A model generated the notes under the pieces. The model saw nothing but the letters and a program-made list of their open reading frames with translations. It was not told where the DNA came from and did no database searches. From Cavenderia fasciculata (lineage: Eukaryota > Evosea > Eumycetozoa > Acytosteliales > Cavenderiaceae), in the NCBI RefSeq assembly GCF_000203815.1, contig NW_004457644.1:372001-436000 (forward strand): 64,000 nt of DNA. The letters are read 5' to 3'. Positions 1 through 9,122 of the stretch are shown here, in pieces. The number at the start of each line of letters is the position of its first letter. Within the stretch, counting starts at the first letter, position 1. The position numbers were made by a program, and so were the translations under genes.

Positions 1-1202
1 CAACGATCTCTGAATGGCCTTGTACCTTGACCAAATTGAAAATCAAATCATCAAGAGCTCTCCCAACCGACCTTCAATTCCCAACCACACTGACAAAATT
101 GAACATCGATTTCGATTTTCTGGATACATTCACTCTGGATTTGACCAATTTAATATCTCTTACAGATCTACACGTTGGAACCACGACCACATTCGAAGAT
201 CTCATCCTACCCTCCAATATTCGCTTTCCTAATCCCAGCACTTCGCTCACCCGTCTCAGCATTGAATTGTATCTTGATGATGAGTTCATGACACAATCAT
301 TTTTTCCATCAAACCTTGAATCACTCGCAATGGACCTGGAGTACTTTGGCAAAACCAAACCTCCATCAAAAGTAACAAAGATGTCCATGGAAACTGGCAA
401 CAGAATACCTGCCACCTTTTTCCCAAAGGGTCTGGTTGATCTAACACTGAGATTGGAGGATACGACTCTGGATCCATGGGTTCTCCCACAGGGTCTAGAG
501 GTACTGCATATCAGTGGTAATAAATGTCCAGTATCACCAGAGTTTATTCCAGACTCTGTTAAGGACTTAACGGTAGATGTTTCTAATCCTAGTCAAGCAA
601 TATTCCCTAGCGGACTAGTCAAATTGACAACATCAACCAATTACAATGCTCCTTTCAACTATCCACCCACTCTTCGTGAATTGATATTCAATCGAGATAA
701 ATGTCCTCCACCAGTCATCTACTTGCCAACATCTCTTGAAGAATATACTTGTTTCGTTGTTAAAATCAAAGATAAATCAGTATATTCGCTTCCAACAACC
801 AAAGTAATCAACAATGATAATAGTTCAATAACAGATAATCCTCTTCATTTCATACTACCACATCGTCTCAAGAAGATTAATGGAATTTTTAAAAATTTCT
901 TTTCCAAAGATAATAGTTTCAGTTTTAGAATTGATCCAATCATCAATTGTTCAAATGTTGAACAATTAACTATCGATGCTTGTTTGGATATCTACATTAG
1001 AAGATTAGACAATGGTGATGTAATGATAAACTCTAGTGGTTCATTTTTTGGTGGAATTTATAGACAACAGAGAATATTCATGGGTAATACTCGTATTGAA
1101 AATAGAAGTGTCCTCGATTTCCCAGCACTCTATTTAAATTTTAAATCAAAAGCTAATCACTTTTATGTTTATCCAAGTAATACTGCAATCAAACCAAAAT
1201 AA
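1..1202 (+). CDS. FNIP-repeat protein, 3' part only (cut by the window edge)
   Basis: The frame is open from base 3 to the TAA ending at 1202, so the gene begins outside the window. The visible protein has about six FNIP/IP22-type repeats: leucine-rich units of about 22 residues carrying P-x-G/S-L-x-x-L, such as 'LPQGLEVLHISG' and 'FIPDSVKDLTVD'. The conserved C-terminal region found in the other FNIP genes of this window follows, with 'NNDNS', 'LPHRLKKI', 'IIN.SNVEQL' and 'FGGIYRQQR'. Dictyostelid FNIP proteins often start with an F-box and are thought to be SCF ubiquitin-ligase adaptors; that end is not visible here. A leucine-rich solenoid binding a protein partner is inferred. Only 82 bp separate the stop from the next open frame. 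Confidence 0.85.
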   Translation, partial: TISEWPCTLTKLKIKSSRALPTDLQFPTTLTKLNIDFDFLDTFTLDLTNLISLTDLHVGTTTTFEDLILPSNIRFPNPSTSLTRLSIELYLDDEFMTQSFFPSNLESLAMDLEYFGKTKPPSKVTKMSMETGNRIPATFFPKGLVDLTLRLEDTTLDPWVLPQGLEVLHISGNKCPVSPEFIPDSVKDLTVDVSNPSQAIFPSGLVKLTTSTNYNAPFNYPPTLRELIFNRDKCPPPVIYLPTSLEEYTCFVVKIKDKSVYSLPTTKVINNDNSSITDNPLHFILPHRLKKINGIFKNFFSKDNSFSFRIDPIINCSNVEQLTIDACLDIYIRRLDNGDVMINSSGSFFGGIYRQQRIFMGNTRIENRSVLDFPALYLNFKSKANHFYVYPSNTAIKPK

Positions 1203-1356
1203 AAAATAGAAAAGTTTCTTCTTCCCCCTAAATATATTTATTTTTATATATAAATTTTATTTTCTGGTTTAGTGGGAATGTTACTTGGATATAAATTTAC
1301 AATTCATCGATGACCATTTTTATCCAACACTATCGGTTTTATTTGACAAAGAGCTT

Positions 1357-3009
1357 ATGGAAAAGGAACTAGCCAGTTTTATCAAAGAGTCTGATAGTAT
1401 CCCAGAAAAATCGACACGGTACTATCCAAAAGAAATGGTTTCAACATCTTTAGATAAACAAAAAAAAGATGAAGATGAAGAAGAAGAAGACGATGATGGC
1501 GATGATGAAGAAGAAGAAGAAGAAGACTGGTTAAACTATCAAAAAAGTGACATTATTGATTGGCACCATCACAATGTGAATTCATTCAAACAAGATAAAT
1601 CACCAGTTCTACATATCAAAATGAAAATAGAGGTGGTTGATTTTATTCATCGAAACAGAACGGAATCCTTTTCAGCTAAAGACTTGGAAAAAATTCATAA
1701 TATTAACATACTCAGATATCTTCAACATTATCGTCCAGATCTTGTAATAGGATCATCTCTTTTTGATCGTTCAATCATAAATCAAAAATACGAGGTCAGA
1801 AACCACTTGTTATTTTCTTTTGATGACATCACCTGCACTTCCAGAGCATACAACACACTTGACATCTCTCAATATCACCTGTTGTCCTCTGATCTCCAGG
1901 TTCCATTCGATTCATCACTCTACAAACCAAAACGTCGACCCTCCCTCACAGCAATCAAATTCCTCATTCATATTGGATTGGATCTAGAAAAGGCCTTTGA
2001 TTTAACATGTGGCAGTGATGAAACAACCAATTTCATTTTAAAGCAAATGAAAAGAGAACACCTATCAAAGCTCCCATCAGGTTCAGATCCTTTCTTCAAG
2101 TACGATACCAAACTCATCAGCCGTTTGATGCCATCCGAATCATTTTCACAAGATATTAACATGCAAATCATCGATACTGGACTAGTCTGTGAAGTCGACG
2201 AAGAAAAACGAGATGATTTTATCCAAAAAATTTACAACAACAAGGTGAAACTTACCAAGCCAATTCTTGACTACCTATACAATAATGGTGTACCATTCAA
2301 GGAATACATAATCGATTCTCTTTTGGATATTGGAGACGAGCGACTCAATGACATTGACCCAAAGGAGTTTTTGGAAACTCATGTCCATAATTGCGCTTCC
2401 TATGAAAATACTCAACACCTTGCCACCCGTTTGCTCTCAATACAAAGGAACATTCTTTATCTCCTTGACAATGGTGCACCATTGTCAGTGTTTTCTGAAT
2501 TGGACCTCAAGAAAACAAGTGACTTTAAAGTATTGCAACACAACCGACGAGATTGCTTCAAAATGGTCATCGACAAATTAAAAGAGGAAACCAAAGATAT
2601 GGATATCGAAACTGGAAGAAAAACAATAGAATCGGTTGTTGATAAAATGGGTTTCGATCGTTTGGGCGAGGGTACAGAATGTTCAACCTTAATGCTTGAA
2701 TATTGTTTGGAGTTGATCACCAAAGATCTTCCAAGTGGAATATTATCACAAGAAATGATGGAACAGAGATGTGCAAAATTGGTCAAACATTACCATTTCG
2801 ATCTTGCACTCGTAGTATCCAAGTATTTCAATATTGGATTTGATACAATCAAGAAATACAAATTCTCTAAAATACCCTTCCAAGCTGCCATCTTTTTTGG
2901 CAACTCATTCAACTTGGCCTTTGAAGATTTCCCAATCGAATTATTGTCAAATCTTTCTCAAAAACAACAAGACTTTTTAAAAGATAAATTTCATTGTAAA
3001 AATAATTAA
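1357..3009 (+). CDS. Ankyrin-like family protein, 5'-truncated paralogue of the 31.2-35.5 kb gene
   Basis: The open frame runs from 1273 to 3009, but the first ATG in it is at 1357. The product aligns along its length with the last ~545 residues of the protein at 31243-35484. Shared blocks include 'EKELxxFIKE', 'FLIHIGLDLEKAF', 'LPSGSDPFF', 'KDLPSGILSQ' and the ending 'QQDFLKDKF'. The N-terminal two thirds of that relative are absent. An acidic stretch from a GAA/GAT repeat (about 1468-1530) is found here but not in the relative. An AG at 1271-1272, just where the frame opens, could be a splice acceptor, but I see no convincing upstream exon. This is either a short protein from 1357 or a truncated duplicate; no known enzymatic function. 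Confidence 0.55.
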   Translation: MEKELASFIKESDSIPEKSTRYYPKEMVSTSLDKQKKDEDEEEEDDDGDDEEEEEEDWLNYQKSDIIDWHHHNVNSFKQDKSPVLHIKMKIEVVDFIHRNRTESFSAKDLEKIHNINILRYLQHYRPDLVIGSSLFDRSIINQKYEVRNHLLFSFDDITCTSRAYNTLDISQYHLLSSDLQVPFDSSLYKPKRRPSLTAIKFLIHIGLDLEKAFDLTCGSDETTNFILKQMKREHLSKLPSGSDPFFKYDTKLISRLMPSESFSQDINMQIIDTGLVCEVDEEKRDDFIQKIYNNKVKLTKPILDYLYNNGVPFKEYIIDSLLDIGDERLNDIDPKEFLETHVHNCASYENTQHLATRLLSIQRNILYLLDNGAPLSVFSELDLKKTSDFKVLQHNRRDCFKMVIDKLKEETKDMDIETGRKTIESVVDKMGFDRLGEGTECSTLMLEYCLELITKDLPSGILSQEMMEQRCAKLVKHYHFDLALVVSKYFNIGFDTIKKYKFSKIPFQAAIFFGNSFNLAFEDFPIELLSNLSQKQQDFLKDKFHCKNN

Positions 3010-3039
3010 ATAAATAATACAAGTGAACCCTGCTGTACC

Positions 3040-3443
3040 ATTGATCATTAATGTTTTGCCATTCAGCAAGTGAATAAGGTATCGAGTGATGTAGGTAGAT
3101 GACTGGTGGAGGAGGAAGAAATCGATCGAAGAGCAATTCTCGTAGGGTGCACCGGTGGATAATCAGAAGAGGTATCGTTGGGTGACGTTGTAAATTTAAC
3201 GAGTTTACTTGGATAGATGGATTGTTCGGGGTTGGTAGCTTAGGCAGTAAGGGAAACAACTGAATCTGGTATATACTCTGGTGATATAGTACATTCGGAA
3301 TGATTGATTGTTAGATCTCGAACCCATTTTTTTTTATCCAATCCACTGATCTTCACTCGTTCGTTTACTTTAACGATGATCATAAAAGGAGTAGATAGAT
3401 TACAACTAGTATAGATATAAAAAGTAGTAGATAGGTGAAACAT
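3040..3443 (-). pseudogene. FNIP gene relic, inverted part
   Basis: On the minus strand, pieces in different frames match the middle of the FNIP gene at 1-1202. 'SPEYIPDSVVSLT' matches 'SPEFIPDSVKDLT', and 'CTLRELLF' followed by 'PPPVIYL' matches 'TLRELIFNRDKCPPPVIYL'. No continuous reading frame links them. The order of the pieces is the normal FNIP order on this strand, and the sequence that should follow lies on the plus strand at 3775-4135. Confidence 0.7.
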
Positions 3444-3774
3444 AATGTAGAGAGTAGTGCAACAAACAGATATACGTTTCTCAAATGAAACTTTGACAGA
3501 GACGAATGAGTATCAGTTTACTTGAACCAGTTTCTTGACTGAGTTCATTTTAAAACCCATGTGCATCGACACAACTGGATTACCTGATGGGTTTTGACAA
3601 AACAATATTCTGGTTTAAGCTAATTGTCATGGTTTCATGTATTCATCTAATTAAAACTACAAAACACCAACCATGGTTCAATCAAAAATAGAAGTGGTGT
3701 TAAAATCAATCCCATGCTTTTTTTGGATCATCCACTTCCAAACTTTTTCCAAAATAAAATAATATTATTAATAT

Positions 3775-4135
3775 TAGTTCCATCTACCATAGTAATCAAC
3801 AATGACAATAGTTCACCAACAACCAAAGTAATCAACAATGATAATAGTTCACCAAAAGATAATCCTCATTTTATATTACCATATCGTCTCAAAAAGATAC
3901 GAGTTGTATATTTATATTAGAAGATTAGACAATGGTGATGTAATGATAAACTCTGGTGACTCATTTTTTGGTGGCATCTATTGACAACAGAGAATGGAAA
4001 CAACAAGCATAGGTAATAGAAGTCCATTAGATTGGAAACAATTTAGAAATGCATATAATTTCCGTACACTTTATTTAAATTTTAAAGTAACGGAAATCAT
4101 ATCAATCTACATCCTAGTACTACTCCAATAAAAAG
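3775..4135 (+). pseudogene. FNIP gene relic, 3' part
   Basis: On the plus strand the DNA reproduces the FNIP C-terminal region. 'VINNDNSS' occurs twice as a short tandem duplication, then 'NPHFILPYRLKKI', a gap, 'RRLDNGDVMINSGDSFFGGI', an in-frame stop in place of the next codon, and pieces matching 'NRS' and 'LYLNFK'. The tail 'ccaataaaaagaataa' resembles the end of other FNIP genes. The fragment continues exactly where the inverted part at 3040-3443 leaves off. Several frame breaks make it clearly non-coding. Confidence 0.75.
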
Positions 4136-4291
4136 AATAAAACAATAAATAAATATAAATAAATAAATAAATCAATAAATAGTATAAATCTTTTTTTTTT
4201 GAACCAACAAAAAAATATATCTTCGAAGTATCCCTTTTTTTTTCAACAATTAAATGTTGCAAACTACTTTACTAGTAACTTTATCTCAAAG

Positions 4292-6067
4292 ATGAATATC
4301 GATAAAGAAATACAACATGAACACCATCTCAAAACAAAAACAACAACAACAACAAATAATACAACTCAAACATTGGCACCTGGAGGTGGGTTATCAAACT
4401 TGCTGCTTTTAAAGATCGTTGGCTATCTAGATGACATTCAAGATATTGCATGTCTGCTGATGACTTGTAAAGCATACTACATTGCATTCAGAGTCAACTA
4501 TACAAATGTAATCACCTTTAAATATGTTGAAAGAGATGACGACTATCATATCATCAAGCAATCTATGAAGCCGTTTCAAGAAATCTATAAAGCAAGCTAC
4601 GATCAAAGAGGTTGGTTTAATCTTGATCGCATTATCCGCAACGAAACGGAACCACTTGATTCACCTATCGCGATGAAAGACAAACCTATACTTATTAATG
4701 CCACGGTCAATCAAAATAATATCACAAGAATACCACCAACTCGCAAACTCACCATCATGGGAAACAACATCGTCGACTGCAATGTTATCTTGTCTAAGCT
4801 TGCTGATCCAAGAATACTTGAATCTCTCGAAATAAGCAACCAACATGACAACATTGACCCGCTCCAAGTACCATCGCTAAAGTCATTAAACATATCTTTA
4901 ACAACACAATACTATTATATTCAATTCCCATTGACACTAGTCGAATTGAGTCTCAAATATATTGACAATGAACGTTTTAGTTTGGACCTTTTAAAACTAG
5001 AACAGCTCACCAAACTAAAGATTGCCTCCAATTGCCCCTACTATATTCACGCAAAAGACATCAAGATACCCAAAACGTCTCTCAAACACTTGTCAATCCA
5101 ATTCATTCTTTACGCCGAGTTTGAAGACTTTTTCCCAGACACTCTAGAGTCACTTGACCTTCAAGACATTAATTTTCTTGGTGATGCATTACCACCACCA
5201 AATCTTATCTCAATGTCGATTGGTAACTGTGAAAAGATACTACCAGCCAACTACTTTCCAAGCAGTCTGAAGAGTCTAAAGTTTATCTATTGTTTCAAGT
5301 CTTTTTGCGCAGGTGCACTTCCATTGGGTCTCGAAACACTGGAATTTTTCTACTATAATGGTCCAGTAACACAAGAGTACATCCCAGACACTATCACTTC
5401 ACTAACAATCGACGATACCTTGAATACCTTCGTGCCGAGTGGTCTACAACACCTCACCTTTGGACCAGATTCAGATCAAGATCCCCCTATACATTATCCT
5501 TCAACGATGCGATCTATTAACTATCGAAACAGCCATCCTCAAGAACCAAAGATTATAAACTTGCCCACCTCTCTAGAGTCGTTCTCTTGCGATGCAGTAT
5601 GGGTCAAAACAACAAACAAAAACTCAGAATTCCAACTTCCACCAACTATGGTCGTCAACAATGATGACAGTCCCCTATCAGGTAATCCACCTCATTATGT
5701 TTTACCTTCACGTGTCACTCACTTGACCCTCCGCGCTCAGGTGGTCAAAACAGAAAGTAAATTAAGTTTTAGATTGGATACAATCATCAATTACTCAAAT
5801 GTACAAGATCTATCAATTATCATAAATAGTAAAAGAGAGATGAAATTTAAAATCAGAAGATTGGAACCAAACAGTGAATACTTTATGTTACACTCCAAGG
5901 ACAGTTTTGATGGAGCAATCGTTAGACAAAAAAGATTGTGCAACAATAGTATGGTTAATAGAAGTATTCTTGAATATTATCCATTGTATATGAATATAGA
6001 GTGGACCGGCAGAGATCACAAAAATTATTCAATGACTTTGGGAAACTACCTTCCCACCAAATCATGA
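4292..6067 (+). CDS. F-box/FNIP-repeat protein, tandem copy 1
   Basis: A single exon of 591 aa. The ATG at 4292 ('MNIDKEIQHEH') is chosen because it is the first ATG of the frame and matches the start of the neighbouring copy. Residues ~25-65 ('LSNLLLLKIVGYLDDIQDIA', then 'CLLMTCKAYY') resemble an F-box. Repeated leucine-rich FNIP-type units follow ('FPDTLESLDLQDI', 'LPLGLETLEFF', 'YIPDTITSLTIDD', 'VPSGLQHLTFG'), then the family C-terminal block with 'FRLDTIINYSNVQDLSI'. The inferred role is an SCF substrate adaptor recruiting an unknown target. It is a tandem duplicate of the gene at 6272-8095, and parts of the two are nearly identical in DNA. After the stop, 6095-6150 still resembles a longer FNIP tail. 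Confidence 0.85.
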   Translation: MNIDKEIQHEHHLKTKTTTTTNNTTQTLAPGGGLSNLLLLKIVGYLDDIQDIACLLMTCKAYYIAFRVNYTNVITFKYVERDDDYHIIKQSMKPFQEIYKASYDQRGWFNLDRIIRNETEPLDSPIAMKDKPILINATVNQNNITRIPPTRKLTIMGNNIVDCNVILSKLADPRILESLEISNQHDNIDPLQVPSLKSLNISLTTQYYYIQFPLTLVELSLKYIDNERFSLDLLKLEQLTKLKIASNCPYYIHAKDIKIPKTSLKHLSIQFILYAEFEDFFPDTLESLDLQDINFLGDALPPPNLISMSIGNCEKILPANYFPSSLKSLKFIYCFKSFCAGALPLGLETLEFFYYNGPVTQEYIPDTITSLTIDDTLNTFVPSGLQHLTFGPDSDQDPPIHYPSTMRSINYRNSHPQEPKIINLPTSLESFSCDAVWVKTTNKNSEFQLPPTMVVNNDDSPLSGNPPHYVLPSRVTHLTLRAQVVKTESKLSFRLDTIINYSNVQDLSIIINSKREMKFKIRRLEPNSEYFMLHSKDSFDGAIVRQKRLCNNSMVNRSILEYYPLYMNIEWTGRDHKNYSMTLGNYLPTKS

Positions 6068-6271
6068 GACTGTTTCAAAATCTAAATTTCAGAATTTTAA
6101 TAAAGGAAATCAATTCCATTTATATCAAAGTATTACTCCAATAAATTATACGACGTTTGTATTTAATAAAAATAATTATTTATTATATTTAATTAAATAT
6201 CTTTTTTTTTCAAAAACATTGAGCTTGAAAAAAGAAATCAAACAATCTTCATTATTTAATTTGATCAAAAG

Positions 6272-8095
6272 ATGGAAATCTATAAAGAAATACAACATGT
6301 ACACCATCACAAAACAACAACAACAAATAATAATACAACTAAAACATTGGCACCTGGAGGTGGGTTATCAAACTTGCTACTTTTAAAGATCATTGGCTTT
6401 CTAGATGACATTCAAGATATTGCATGTCTGCTGATGACTTGTAAAGCATACTACATTGCATTCAGAATCAAATATGCAAATGTAATCACCTTTAAATATG
6501 TTAAAAGATATGGCATTATAGAGCAATCTATGAAGACTTTTCAAGAAATATTTGATGCAAGCTATGAACAAAGAGATAGGTTTATTCTTGATCGCGTTAT
6601 CGATTTAGAGGACAACAAAGACGAAATGGAAACATCTGATTCACCTATCGAGATGAAAGACGAACCTATACTCATCAATGCCACTGTCAATCAAAATAAT
6701 ATCACAAGAATACCACCAACTCGCAAACTCACCATCACGGGGTACAACATCGTCGACTGCAATGCTATCTTGTCTAAACTTTCTCATCCAAGAATACTTG
6801 AATCTCTCGAAATAAGCAACCAACATGTGAACATTGACCCACTCCAAGTACCATCGCTCAAGGCATTATACATACATTTACAATCACAACACTGTCACAT
6901 TCAATTCCCATTGATGCTAGTCGAATTGCATCTCTCGTACCTACACTATGAACGTTTTAGTTTGGACCTTTTAACACTAGAACAGCTCACCAAACTAAAT
7001 ATTGTATCCAAAAGCCCCTATATTCACGCAAAGGATATCAAGATACCCAAAACGTCTCTCAAACACTTGTCAATCCAATTCATTCTTTACGACGAGTTTG
7101 AAGACTTTTTCCCAGACACTCTAGAGTCGCTTGACCTTCAAGACATTTCTCTTCTTGGTGATGCATTACCACCTCCAAACCTCAAATCAATGTCGATTGG
7201 TAACTGTGAAAAGGTACCACCAGCCAACTTCTTCCCAAGTAGCCTAAAGAGTCTAAAGTTGATCTTTTCAAGTGAAAAGTCGTTTATAGCTGGTTTACTT
7301 CCATTGGGTCTTGAAACATTGGAATTAAACAACTATAATGGCCCAGTAACACTAGAGTACATCCCAGACACTGTCACTACTCTAACAATCAACAACATTG
7401 GTCACCCAATGAATACCGTTTTGCCTAGTGGTCTACAAAACTTAACATTTAGACCAGAGTCAGAACCTCCTACCATGTATCCCTCAACCATACGGTCCAT
7501 TAACTATCAAAAAAGATATCAACATACACCAACTCTATTCATCTTGCCAACCTCTATAGAGTCGTTCTCTTTCGATGCGGTGGAAGCCAAGACAACATAC
7601 CAAAACACAGTATTCTCACTTCCACAGATTATGATCATCAACAATGATGACAGTCCACTTGCAGATAATCCATTTCACTTTGTTTTGCCATCACGTGTCG
7701 CTCATTTGACCGCCGGCGTTCAGGTGGACAACGATAGTAAATTCAGTTTTAGATTGGATACAATCATCAATTACTCAAATGTACAAGATCTATCAATTAT
7801 CATAAATAGTAAAAGAGAGATGAAATTTAAAATCAGAAGATTGGAACCAAACAATGAATACTTTATGTTACACTCCAAGGACAGTTTTGATGGAGCAATC
7901 GTTAGACAAAAAAGATTGAGCAACAATAGTATGGTTAATAGAAGTATTCTTGAATATTATCCATTGTATATGAATATAGAGTGGACTGGCAGAGATCCCA
8001 AAAATTATTCAATGACTTTGGACAACTATCCAACTCGCATCATCAAGGAACCAAAGAAAAAGATTGTTTACAAAACTTTACACAGTGAATATTAA
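6272..8095 (+). CDS. F-box/FNIP-repeat protein, tandem copy 2
   Basis: A single exon of 607 aa from the ATG at 6272 ('MEIYKEIQHVHHHK'). The architecture matches the preceding gene: a short T/N-rich start, an F-box-like segment ('LSNLLLLKIIGFLDDIQDIA'), a linker, FNIP-type leucine-rich repeats, and the conserved C-terminal block. Its C-terminus is longer and lysine-rich ('KEPKKKIVYKTLHSEY'). The two genes lie 204 bp apart in the same orientation. The 260-bp segment 7741-8000 differs from 5761-6020 at only about five positions, whereas the middles are clearly more diverged, which points to local gene conversion. An SCF adaptor role is inferred from family architecture only. Confidence 0.85.
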   Translation: MEIYKEIQHVHHHKTTTTNNNTTKTLAPGGGLSNLLLLKIIGFLDDIQDIACLLMTCKAYYIAFRIKYANVITFKYVKRYGIIEQSMKTFQEIFDASYEQRDRFILDRVIDLEDNKDEMETSDSPIEMKDEPILINATVNQNNITRIPPTRKLTITGYNIVDCNAILSKLSHPRILESLEISNQHVNIDPLQVPSLKALYIHLQSQHCHIQFPLMLVELHLSYLHYERFSLDLLTLEQLTKLNIVSKSPYIHAKDIKIPKTSLKHLSIQFILYDEFEDFFPDTLESLDLQDISLLGDALPPPNLKSMSIGNCEKVPPANFFPSSLKSLKLIFSSEKSFIAGLLPLGLETLELNNYNGPVTLEYIPDTVTTLTINNIGHPMNTVLPSGLQNLTFRPESEPPTMYPSTIRSINYQKRYQHTPTLFILPTSIESFSFDAVEAKTTYQNTVFSLPQIMIINNDDSPLADNPFHFVLPSRVAHLTAGVQVDNDSKFSFRLDTIINYSNVQDLSIIINSKREMKFKIRRLEPNNEYFMLHSKDSFDGAIVRQKRLSNNSMVNRSILEYYPLYMNIEWTGRDPKNYSMTLDNYPTRIIKEPKKKIVYKTLHSEY

Positions 8096-8495
8096 TAACA
8101 TTTTATAACCTCTATTATATATTAGATATCGATTCACCTTATCATGATTTGAATAATAATAATAACGATTCACCATCATCAACATCAAATATTATTATTA
8201 TTACCAATCAATAAATGCAATACATTAAATATTATATAAATCAATAGTTTTTTTTCTTCTCTAATTATTAAAATTATTAATAGTATCGAATTTATCAATT
8301 TCTAGATTCGAGGAATGGATGGACTGTAATTCAAAAGAGATATTTAGGAAAGAACATATCTAACTTTCGACCTGAAATTTGACTATCGAACAAATAAATA
8401 TCTCCCAAATTTCTCGTGTTCGACCTCGTCTTAAAGAGACAAACTCAGTTTTGAACCGGTTTAATCATTTATTGTTATACAAGAAGAACAATAAC
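8096..8495 (+). other. Intergenic region, AT-rich
   Basis: About 400 bp between the second FNIP gene and the small secreted-protein gene. It holds simple ATT/AAT tracts and, near 8290-8460, less AT-rich sequence that probably serves as promoter and leader of the downstream gene. I see no gene in it. Confidence 0.5.
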
Positions 8496-8732
8496 ATGCA
8501 CACAATTCTTAAATCCTTCTTCTTTGTATTATTACTATCTATTATTTTAGTTAGTTTTACTCATGCCTCTGCTGCTCTAGAGACACCTCTCGAAACCAAC
8601 TGTAGATCTTACAGAACCCCAAAATCTTGCGAAGAACACTCTCCCAAATGTAGATGGTACCAAAAAAAAAGACTCTGTGTAAAGGGTTCGGGAGAGGCTA
8701 TTGAACCAGAGGTGGTGATCTTTGAACAATAA
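8496..8732 (+). CDS. Small secreted cysteine-containing protein
   Basis: The ATG at 8496 opens a 78-aa protein. The N-terminus 'MHTILKSFFFVLLLSIILV' plus 'SFTHASA' is a classical signal peptide with likely cleavage after Ala-Ser-Ala. The mature ~50 residues contain four cysteines (CRSYRTPKSC...CRW...CV), several Arg/Lys, and an acidic end 'GEAIEPEVVIFEQ'. The frame is open further upstream (to 8379), but only this ATG sits directly before a hydrophobic segment. I do not recognise a family. The spacing C-x7-C-x6-C-x8-C would allow two disulphides, as in small secreted antimicrobial or signalling peptides; that is inference only. Confidence 0.6.
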   Translation: MHTILKSFFFVLLLSIILVSFTHASAALETPLETNCRSYRTPKSCEEHSPKCRWYQKKRLCVKGSGEAIEPEVVIFEQ

Positions 8733-8989
8733 ATGGAAGAATTTCTCGAGAAATATACAATCATCAAACTCCTAGGATGCGATTGGATAAAAGTCAAATC
8801 TTCTTTTTGAAGAATAAATAAACTATTGTACAATCAATAGGTTTCATCTGGAACCGGTTGCAATTTATTATTCATTTAATTAATTAATCTATTTGTATTG
8901 AAGTCTGGCAAGAAGAGAATGTAAAAAACGATTAATGCTATTGTTTTCGGTCTGCACATGTTGTTAAAAAAACAATAATAAATCAAATT

Positions 8990-9090
8990 CATCTTCATCT
9001 CTATTTAAATATTAAATTATAAGAAAATCATTTACATATATATCCAAGTATTACTCCAATCAAATATCAACCTACTAAACAATAAATTAC
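8990..9090 (+). pseudogene. FNIP 3'-end fragment in the intergenic region
   Basis: In the gap 8733-9122 the segment 'ctctatttaaatattaaa' to 'caagtattactccaatcaaa' matches the coding 3' end of the FNIP gene at 1130-1200 ('LYLNFKSKANHFYVYPSNTAIK'-like), with at least one stop. Similar tails lie at 4080-4135 and 6095-6150. The rest of the gap holds no recognisable gene. Confidence 0.55.
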
Positions 9091-9122
9091 AAGACTTTTG
9101 TATTTATTAAAAAATATGCCAT

